A stretch of DNA of 64,000 bases from contig CANTAL010000003.1 in assembly GCA_947650365.1 (NCBI GenBank), forward strand, positions 1,302,001 through 1,366,000, in the 5' to 3' direction. The DNA is from Chamaelirium japonicum (Eukaryota > Streptophyta > Magnoliopsida > Liliales > Melanthiaceae). Positions 52,572 through 62,106 of this stretch are shown here, piece after piece. The notes beneath the pieces are model-generated. The model was not told the origin of the DNA, searched no databases, and saw nothing but the letters and a program-made list of their open reading frames with translations. The translations under genes and the position numbers were made by a program. The first letter of the stretch is position 1; every line of letters begins with the position of its first letter.

Positions 52572-54668
52572 ACGATCCATTCTAATTCATTCGTCCGATC
52601 CATTCTAATTCATGCGCACGAATGTATCCATTCTAATTCATTCGTACAATTTATTCTAATTCATTCGCACGATCCATTCTAATTTATTCGTATGATCCAT
52701 TCTAATTTATTCCTACGATCTATTCTAATTCATTCGCTCGAATGTATCCATTCTAATTCATTCGTACAATCCATTCTAATTCATTCGCATGATCCATTCT
52801 AATTCATTCGCACGAATGTATCCATTCTAATTCATTTGCACGATCCATTCTAATTCATACCTATGATTCATTCTAATTCATTCGTACGATCCATTCTAAT
52901 TCATTCGCTCGAATGTATCCATTCTAATTCATTTGTACGATCCATTCTAATTCGTTCATACGATCCATTCTAATTCATTTGTACGAATGTATCCATTCTA
53001 ATTCATTCGCACGATCCATTCTAATTCATTCGCATGATCCATTCTAATTTATTCATATGATTCATTCTAATTCATTCGCACGATCCATTCTAATTCATTC
53101 GTATGATCCATTCTTATTCATTCATACGATCCATTCTAATTCATTCGCACAATCCATTCTAATTCATTCATACGATCCACTCTAATTCATTCGTATGATC
53201 CATTCTAACTCATTCGGTGGATCCATTCTAATTCATTCATACGATCCATTCAAATTCATTCGCACGATACATTCTAATTTATTCGTACGATCCATTCTAA
53301 TTCATTCGTACGATCTATTCTAATTCATTCGCACGAATGTAACCATTCTAATTCATTCGTACGATTCATTCTAATTCATTCGTATGAACTATTTTATTCA
53401 TTCGTACGATCCATTCTAATTCATTCATACGACCCATTGTAATTCATTCATACAATGCATTCAGATTCATTCGCACGAATGTATCCATTCTAATTCATTT
53501 GCACGATCCATTCTAATTTATTCGTTCGATCCATTCTAATTCATTCGTACGATCCATTCTAATTCATTCGCACAAATATATCCATTCTAATTCATTCGTA
53601 CGATCCTTTCTAATTCATTCGCACGAATGTAACCATTCTAATTCATTCGTACGATCCATTCTTATTTATTCATACGATCCATTCTAATTCATTCGCACAA
53701 ATGTATCTATTCTAATTCATTCGTACAATGCGTTCTAATCCATTCGTACGATCCATTCTAATTCATTCGTACAATCTATTCTAATTCATTCGTACGATCC
53801 ATTCTAATTCATTCGTATGATCCATTCTAATTCATTCGTACGATCCATTCTAATTCATTCGTACAATCCATTCTAATTCATTCGCACGATCCATTCTAAT
53901 TTATTCCTATGATCCATTCTAATTCATTCGCACGAATGTAACCATTCAAATTCATTTGTACGATCCATTCTAATTCATTCACACGATGCAATCTAATTTA
54001 TTCACACAAATGTATCTATTCTAATTCATTCGTACAATGCGTTCTAATCCATTCGTACGATCCATTCTAATCCATTTGTACGATCCATTCTAATTCATTC
54101 GCAAGAATGTAACGATTCTAATTCATTATTATGATCCATTCTAATTCATTCGTACGATCCATTCTAATTCATTCGCACGATCCATTCTAATTCATTTGTA
54201 CGAATGTATCCATTCTAATTCATTCGCACGATCCATTCTAATGCATTCGTACGATCCATTCTTATTCATTCGTATGATCCATTCTAATTTATTCATAGGA
54301 TCCATTCAAATTCATTCGCAAGATCCATTCTAATTCATTCGTACGATCCATTCTAATTCATTCGTTCGATCCTTTTTAATTCATTCGTACGATCCATTCT
54401 AATTCATTCGCACGAATGTATCCATTCTAATTCATTTGCACGATCCATTCTAATTCATTCCTATGATCTATTCTAATGCATTAGTACGATTCATTCTAAT
54501 TCATTCGCACGATCCATTCTAATTCATTCGTACGATTCATTCTAATTCATTCGCACGAATGTAACCTTAATTTCTAATTCATTTGTATGTATCTATTCTA
54601 ATTCATTCGCACGATCCATTCTAATTCATTTGTACGATCCATTTTAATTCATTCGTACGATCCATTCT
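52572..54668 (-). repeat. satellite block 27, reverse
   Basis: Reverse monomers with a GTAACCTTAATTTC variant near 54560 that recurs only near 56174. The right boundary is ATTCATTGATACATTCG near 54668. Confidence 0.87.
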
Positions 54669-54757
54669 AATTCATTGATACATTCGTGCGAATGAATTAG
54701 AATGGATCGTAGGAATGAATTAGAATGGATCGTACGAATGGATTAAAATGTATACAT
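54669..54757 (+). repeat. satellite block 28, short forward island
   Basis: About four forward monomers lie between long reverse blocks, ending in an unusual TATACATTTAAAAGATCC junction. It is duplicated at 56291-56375. Confidence 0.87.
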
Positions 54758-56290
54758 TTAAAAGATCCATTCTAATTCATTCGTACGATCCATTCTAATT
54801 CATTCGCACGATCCATTCTAATTTATTCATACGATCCATTCTAATCCATTCGTACGATGCATTCTAATCCATTCGTACGATCCATTCTAATTCATTCGCA
54901 TGATCCATTCTAATTCATTCGTATGATCCATTCTAATTCATTCGCAGGATCCATTCAAATTCATTCGCACGATCCATTCTAATTCATTCGTACGATCCAT
55001 TCAAATTCATTTGTACGATCCATTCTAATTCATTCGCACGAATGTATCCATTCTAATTCATTCGCACGATCCATTCTAATTCATTCGTTCGATCCATTCT
55101 AATTCATTCGTATGATCCATTCAAATTCATTCGCATGATCCATTCTAATTCATTCGTACGATCCATTCTAATTCATTCGCACGAATGTATCCATTCTAAT
55201 TCATTCGCACAATTGTATCCATTCTAATTCATTCGTATAATCCATTCTTATTCATTCATACGATCCATTCTAATTCATTTGCACGATCCATTCTAATTCA
55301 TTCTCACAAATGTAACCTTTCTAATTCATTTGTACGATCCATTCTAATTCATTCGTACGATCCATTCTAATCCATTCGTACGATCCGTTCTAATCCATTC
55401 GTACGATTCATTCTAATTCATTCGCACGAATGTAACCATTCTAATTCATTCGTACGATCCATTCTAATTCATTCCTATGATCCATTCTAATTCATTCGCA
55501 CGAATGTATCCATTTTAATTCATTTGCACGATCCATTCTAGTTCATTCCTATGATCAATTCTAATTCATTCGTACGATCCATTCTAATTCATTCGTACGA
55601 TCCATTCTAATTCATTCGCACGATCCATTCTAATTCATTCGAACGATCCATTCTAATTCATTCGCACGAATGTATCCATTCTAATGCATTCGTACGATCC
55701 ATTGTAATCCATTCGTACGATCCATTCTAATCCATTCTAATTCATTCGTACGATCCACTCTAATTCGTTCATATGATCCATTCTAATTCATTCGTACGAT
55801 CCATTCTAATTCGTTCGTACGATCCATTCTAATTCATTCGCACGATCCATCCTAATTCATTCGTACGATCCATTCTAATTCATTCATACGATCCATTCTA
55901 ATTCATTCGCTCGAATGTATCCATTCTAATTCATTCGTTCGATCCATTCTAATTCATTCGTACGATCCATTCAAATTCAATCTCACAAATGTAACCTTTC
56001 TAATTCATTTTTACGATCCATTCTAATTCATTCGCACGAATGTATCCATTCTAATTCATTTGCACGATCCATTCTAATTCATTCCTATGATCCATTCTAA
56101 TGCATTCGTACGATTCATTCTAATTCATTCGCATGATCCATTCTAATTCATTCGTATGATTCATTCGCACGAATGTAACCTTAATTTCTAATTCATTTGT
56201 ATGTATCTATTCTAATTCGTTCGCACCATCCATTCTAATTTATTTGTACAATCCATTTTAATTCATTCGTACGATCCATTATAATTCATT
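54758..56290 (-). repeat. satellite block 29, reverse
   Basis: The reverse block forms most of the left copy of a segmental duplication (54470 to about 56080) whose right copy is 56090 to about 57200. Confidence 0.87.
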
Positions 56291-56375
56291 GATACGTTCG
56301 TGCGAATGAATTAGAATGGATCGTAGGAATGAATTAGAATTGATCGTACGAATGGATTAAAATGGATACATTCAT
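56291..56375 (+). repeat. satellite block 30, short forward island
   Basis: A duplicate of the island at 54669-54757, with ATTGATACG at the left switch, offset by about 1614 bp. Confidence 0.87.
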
Positions 56376-58173
56376 ACGATCCATTCTAATTCATTCGTAC
56401 GATCTATTCTAATTCATTCGCACGATCCATTCTAATTTATTCGTACGATCCATTCTAATCCATTCGTACGATCCATTCTAATCCATTCGTATGATCCATT
56501 CTAATTCATTCGCATGATCCATTCTAATTCATTCGTATGATCTATTCTAATTCATTCGCACGATCCATTCTAATCCATTCGTACGATCCATTCTAATCCA
56601 TTCGTACGATTCATTCTAATTCATTCGCACGAATGTAACCATTCTAATTCATTCGTACGATCCATTCTAATTCATTCCTATGATCCATTCTAATTCATTC
56701 GCACGAATGTATCCATTCTAATTAATTTGCACGATCCATTCTAGTTCATTCCTATGATCCATTCTAATTCATTCGTACGATCCATTCTAATTCATTCGTA
56801 CGATCCATTCTAATTAATTCGCACGATCCATTCTAATTCATTCGCACGAATGTATCCATTCTAATGCATTCGTACGATCCATTGTAATCCATTCGTACGA
56901 TCCATTCTAATCCATTCTAATTCATTCGTACGATCCACTCTAATTCGTTCAAATGATCCATTCTAATTCGTTCGTACGATCCATTCTAATTCGTTCGTAC
57001 GATCCATTCTAATTCATTCGCACGATCTATTCTAATTCATTCGTACGATCCATTCGAATTCATTCATACGATCCATTCTAATTCATTCGCTCGAATGTAT
57101 CCATTCTAATTCATTTGTTCGATCCATTCTAATTCATTCGTACGATCCATTCAAATTCAATCTCACAAATGTAACCTTTCTAATTCATTTGTACGACCCA
57201 TTCTAATTCATTCGTACGATCCATTCTTATTCATTCGTACGATCTATTCAAATTCATTCGCATGATCCATTCTAATTCATTCGTACGATCCATTCTAATT
57301 CATTCGCACGAATGTTACCTTTCTAATTCATTTGTATGATCCATTCTAATTCATTCGCACGATCTATTCTAATTCATTCGCACAATCCATTCTAATTCAT
57401 TCGTCCGATCCATTCTAATTAATTCGCACGAATGTATCCATTCTAATTCATTCGTACGATCCATTCAAATTCATTCGCACGATCCATTCTAATTCATTCG
57501 TATGATTCATTCTAATTCATTCGTACGATCCATTCTAATTCATTCGCACGACTGTAACCATTCTAATTCATTCGTACGATCCATTCTAATTGATTCGTCC
57601 GATCCATTCTAATTCATTTGTACGATCTATTCTAATTCATTCGCACGAATGTATCCATTCTAATTTATTCGTACGATCCATTCTAATTCATTCATATGAT
57701 CAATTCTAATTCATTCACACGATCCATTCTAATTCATTCGTACGATCCATTCTAATTCATTCGTATGATCAATTCTAATTCATTCGCACGATCCATTCTA
57801 ATTCATTCGTATGATCCATTCTAATTCAATTCGTGCAATCCATTCAAATTCATTCGCACGATCCATTCTAATTCATTCGTATGATCCATTCTAATTCATT
57901 CGCTCGAATGTATCCATTCTAATTCATTCGTACGATCCATTCTAATTCATTCGTACGATCCATTCTAATTCATTTGCACGATCCATTCTAATTCATTCCT
58001 ATGATCCATTCTAATTCATTCGTACGATCCATTCTAATTCATTCGCTCGAATGTATCCATTCTAATTCATTCGTACGATCTATTCTAATTCATTCGCACG
58101 AATGTATCCATTCTAATTCATTCGTACGATCCATTCTAATTCATTCGCACAATCCAATCTAAGTCAAACGTAC
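56376..58173 (-). repeat. satellite block 31, reverse
   Basis: Contains the rest of the right duplication copy, which lacks about 434 bp present in the left one (the offset falls from 1614 to 1180 bp). The right boundary is AAGTCAAACGTACAATATATTC near 58160-58182. Confidence 0.87.
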
Positions 58174-58773
58174 AATATATTCATGCGAATGAATTAGAAT
58201 GGATCGTACGAATGAATTAGAATGGATCGTGCGAATGAATTAGAATGGATCGTAGGAATGAATTAGAATGGATCGTACGAATGAATTAGAATGGTTACAT
58301 TCGTGCGAATGAATTAGAATGGATCGTACGAATGAATTAGATTAGATTGTACGAATGGATTAGAATGGATCGTACGAATGAATTAGAATTGATCATAAGA
58401 ATGAATTAGAATGGATCGGACGAATGAATTAGAATGGATTATACGAATGAATTAGAATGGATCATACGAATGAATTAGAATGGATCGTGCGAATGAATTA
58501 GAATTGATCATACGAATGAATTAGAATGGATCGGACGAATGAATTAGAATGGATACATTTGTACGAATGAATTAGAATGGATCGTATGAATGAATTAGAA
58601 TGGATCCACCGAATGAGTTAGAATGGATCATTCGAATGAATTAGAATGGATCGTACGAATGAATTAGAATGGATTGTGCGAATGAATCTGAATGGATTGT
58701 ATGAATGAATTACAATGGATCGTACAAATGAATTAGAATGGATCGTACGAATGAATTAGAATGGATCGTACGA
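58174..58773 (+). repeat. satellite block 32, forward
   Basis: Holds a third copy of the GAATCTGAATGGATTG segment (58680) and the GGATCCACCGA marker (58602). The right boundary is TCGTACGA at 58766-58773. Confidence 0.87.
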
Positions 58774-59009
58774 TGATCCATTCTAATTCATTTGCATGAA
58801 TGTATCCATTCCAATTCATTCGTACGATCCATTCTAATTCATTCGTATTATCCATTCTAATTTATTCATCCGATCCTTTCTAATACATTCGCACGAATGT
58901 ATCCATTCTTATTCATTCATACGATCCATTCTAATTCATACGCACAATCCATTCTAATTTATTCGTACGATCCATTCTAATTCATTCGTATGATCCATTC
59001 TAACTCATT
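58774..59009 (-). repeat. satellite block 33, reverse
   Basis: About ten reverse monomers; the right boundary is an abrupt CTCATTTTAGAATGG at 59004-59018. Confidence 0.86.
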
Positions 59010-59271
59010 TTAGAATGGATCGTACGAAGGAATTAGAATGGATCGTATGAACGAATTAGAATAGATCGTACGAATGAATTAGAATGGATACATTCGAGCG
59101 AATGAATTAGAATGGACCATGCGAATGAATTAGAATGGATAGTTCGAATGAATTAGAATGGATCGTTCGAATGAATTAGAATGGATACATTCATGCAAAT
59201 GAATTAGAATGGATCGTACGAATGAATTAGAATGGATCATACGAATGAATTAGAATGGATCGTACGAATGC
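59010..59271 (+). repeat. satellite block 34, forward
   Basis: About eleven forward monomers; the right boundary CGTACGAATGCCTTTCTAATTC at 59261-59282 breaks a monomer. Confidence 0.86.
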
Positions 59272-59831
59272 CTTTCTAATTCATTTGTACGATCCATTCT
59301 AATTCATTCGTACGATCCATTCTAATCCATTCGTACGATCCATTCTAATCCATTCGTACGATCCATTCTAATTCATTCGTACAATCCATTCTTATTTATT
59401 CATACGATCCATTCTAATTCATTCGCACAATCCATTCTAATTCATTCGTACGATCCATTCTAACTCATTCCTATGATCCATTCTAATTCATTCGTACGAT
59501 CCATTCTAATCCATTCGTATGATCCATTCTAATCCATTCGTACGATCCATTCTAATTCATTCGTATGATCCATTCTAATTCATTCTCACGAATGTAACCT
59601 TTCTAGTTCATTTGTATGATCCATTCTAATTCATTCGTACGATCCATTCTAATCCATTCGTACGATCCATTCTAATCCATTCGTACTTCATTCGTACGAT
59701 CCATTCTAATTCATTCTCACAAATATAACCTTTCTAATTCATTTGTACGATCCATTCTAATTCATTCGTACGATCCCTTCTAATTCATTCGTACGATCCA
59801 TTCTAATTCATTCGTACGATCCATTGTAATT
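59272..59831 (-). repeat. satellite block 35, reverse, cut by element 2
   Basis: Reverse monomers run up to the second retrotransposon. The last five bases before it, TAATT at 59827-59831, would be its target duplication; the other copy is outside the window. Confidence 0.88.
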
Positions 59832-61125
59832 TGTTCGGGGGATATTTCGCTGGTGCGTGCGACGTACCTGTAAGACAAAGAAAAAGCGTAAGAACGACTG
59901 GCTCCCTTAGGAGCGCAGACCCTCCGACGCTCAAGTCAGTCTCAGGTGCACAACGGCGAGCTTTAGTGGATGAAAGTGGTAGGGAAAAGGATTTCGAACC
60001 TGTACTATGGAGCCTGGGGTTGATCATTTATAGCAATCGGCGGCCTACCGTGGCCCGACACGTGGAGATTCTTCCAGAGCCTTCTAGACCCCCACGATCC
60101 GGCTCGCGTGGGTCTCTGACAGTCCATGGTACTCACGCACTGACATTCTTTATCGTCGAGCCTGCCAGGCGGTTTGAGTGGGGGAGAGCATCTTTCTTGT
60201 CGCTGCCAGGTGGCTATTCTGGAATGTTCAAGTCTGGGAGGTCTCAAAACTAATTCTGACGGGCTTCCGTGGACTACAATCATCCACGTAGCTTCAGTGG
60301 GGTTTCGACACCTGGTAACCTTTATGCCCCTCTACGGGGGCGACCTCAGGTGGGAAGCCAGGGCGAGCTCGCCCTCCGTTGCTCCGCCTTCTCTTCCACA
60401 TCTATCAAGAGTCGGACCTCACAGGAGCGACCTCTTCGATAAACAGGGGAGTCTTGGCGAGCTTGGGCGAGCTCCTGAGCGAGCATGGGCGAGCTCCTGA
60501 GCGAGCATGGGCGAGCTCCTGAGCGAGCATGGGCGAGCTCCTGAGCGAGCATGGGCGAGCTTCTGTGCGAGATGGGTGCGCCTCCGTCGCCTGTATCTTT
60601 GTATGCATGACGGTCTAACTCCCGCTGCCACTGCAAGCGAATTCTCGTGCGCGCTTGGCGAGCTATTGCGCGAGCTTGGGTGAGCTCCTGAGCGAGCTTG
60701 GGCGAGCTCCTGAGCGAGCTTTGGCGAGCTCCCGAGCGAGCTTAGGCGAGCTCCTGAGCGAGCTTGAGCGAGCTCCTGAGTGAGCTTAGGTAAGCTCCAG
60801 CGCGAGCTCCTGAGCGAGCTTTGGCGAACTTCTGAGCGAGCTTAGGCGAGCTCCAGCGCGAGCTTGAGCGAGCTCCTGAGCGAGCTCCTGAGCGAGCTCT
60901 TTGCCTAGGGCCCCTTCAGCCCAATGTGGATCTCGCTCCCTGTCAGGATGATTTGGCGAGCACGAAGGGGGGGGCGAACTCCTTGCGAGTTCTTCACCCC
61001 TTGGAGTCCTGGGGTCTATGAGATCCACAGACCAGGGCGAACTGGTGGGAAGCGTGCAGAGCTAGGAGATGAGCTCATGTGGATGAGGATTCCGACTCCT
61101 GGGCGGATTTCAGCTACCCCCAATA
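59832..61125 (-). repeat. 3' LTR of element 2
   Basis: The LTR is 1294 bp, 240 bp longer than in element 1. It begins TGTTCGGGG, but its inner end is CCCCCAATA where element 1 has CCCCAACA, so the terminal CA has become TA. Extra length comes from more GAGCGAGC minisatellite units and from about 120 bp at roughly 60980-61100 (CTTCACCCCTTGGAGTCC onward) with no counterpart in element 1. ATTTATA (60026-60032) and CACGTG (60059-60064) mark the minus-strand promoter. Confidence 0.92.
60457..60905. repeat. 22-bp GAGC-rich minisatellite in the element 2 LTR
   Basis: Units such as GGGCGAGCTCCTGAGCGAGCAT repeat with a 22-bp period (starts at 60487 and 60509, for example). A second run with GCGAGCTTGG and GCGAGCTTTGG units lies at 60650-60905. 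The non-repeat gap between them contains TGTATGCATGACGGTC, shared with element 1. Element 1 has fewer units. Confidence 0.85.
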
Positions 61126-61137
61126 TTACCCCCTCCT
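61126..61137 (-). other. Polypurine tract of element 2
   Basis: The minus strand reads AGGAGGGGG then TAA directly inside the LTR, identical to element 1. This supports the LTR boundary in spite of its altered last base pair. Confidence 0.75.
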
Positions 61138-61229
61138 GAGGGAGCGACCAAATTGATTTTGATGCTTGCTCAGGAGTCTCGTTGCACACGCCGGGCGGAC
61201 TGGGAGTACCAGTCATGGGCGACATCCAC

Positions 61230-61695
61230 CTTGTGGGCTGCGGGCACCTACCGTGGGTGGTCTGCGCTGAGAGTTTTGACTGTCAGTATTTCACAAACGC
61301 TGGGCGGGCCGCGAGCATCAGCCACGAGCGATCTCCTTCCGGTGCGAGCTTGCCATACGCGGACAGGGTCTGCTTCGGGCGAGCTTGGGCGCCAGCCATG
61401 GGCGGTCTGCGTTGAGAGTTTTGACTCCCAGTATTTCACAAACGCTGGGTGGGCCGCGAGCATCAGCCACGAGCGATCTCCTTCCGGTGCGAGCTTGCCA
61501 CACGCGGACAGGGTCTGCTTCGGGCGAGCTTGGGCGCCAGCCGTGGGCGGTCTGCGCCGAGAGCTTTGACTGCCAGTATTTCACAAACGCTGGGCGGGCC
61601 GCGAGCATCAGCCACGAGCGATCTCCTTCCGGTGCGAGCTTTCCACACGCGGACAGGGTCTGCTTCGGGCGAGCTTGGGCGCCAGCCGGGGGTGG
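61230..61695. repeat. 145-bp tandem repeat, about three copies
   Basis: CACAAACGCTGGG starts at 61292, 61437 and 61582, a 145-bp period. The unit is homologous to the 146-bp unit of element 1 but has GCGAGCATCAGCC and GCGAGCTTGGGCGCC variants common to all its copies, so the arrays were homogenised or amplified separately. Confidence 0.92.
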
Positions 61696-61777
61696 TCTTG
61701 CGACTGGGGTATCACTCCAAATCTCCAACGGTCGCTTCATCTTAAATACGGTGCGAGGCTCGATGTTGATACAATGA

Positions 61778-62014
61778 ATCTCATCATGAGATCCCGATCG
61801 GCGCAAGACACGTGTCTCCTCCTCATTTGCTCCTTTTTCTGTCAGTAAATGACAGTGTCGGCATCAGCGCAGCCTTTTCCACGCGTGGCCCACGTGGCGC
61901 TTGACGATTGGAAAGAAGCGTGCTGTCGTTTCGACAATCATCACATCGCCTCGTTGGGTGCGCTCGGGCATTAACTGCGGCCCGATTCATTTGCCTCTTG
62001 CCTGCCTATAAATA
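61778..62014 (+). promoter_or_regulatory. Promoter of the antisense ORF, element 2
   Basis: TATAAATA at 62007-62014, ATTGG at 61907-61911, CACGTG at 61891-61896, GACACGTGTC at 61807-61816 and dyad ATCTCAT-C-ATGAGAT at 61778-61792. The block around the proximal G-box and ATTGG is nearly identical to 27724-27815 in element 1, while sequence on either side is more diverged. Confidence 0.75.
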
Positions 62015-62106
62015 GGAGATGGGGGGCGATTTTTACCGCTGCGTGAAAAACAGCTCTCCCTTTCTCCTTTGCTTTCAGCTCGCAGCTCGTTAGCACCCTC
62101 TCGCTC

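Larger units (their letters stand above)
38481..59831. repeat. 23-bp satellite array, right part
   Basis: This is the same satellite as at 1-25800, interrupted by a retrotransposon. Removing the element and one copy of its CGATC duplication joins ...GTACGATC to CATTCTAATTC in perfect monomer phase, so both parts were one array. It has 18 further orientation switches, two short inverted islands (54669-54757 and 56291-56375) and local duplications of about 0.65, 1.02 and 1.2-1.6 kb. No gene is visible. Confidence 0.97.
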
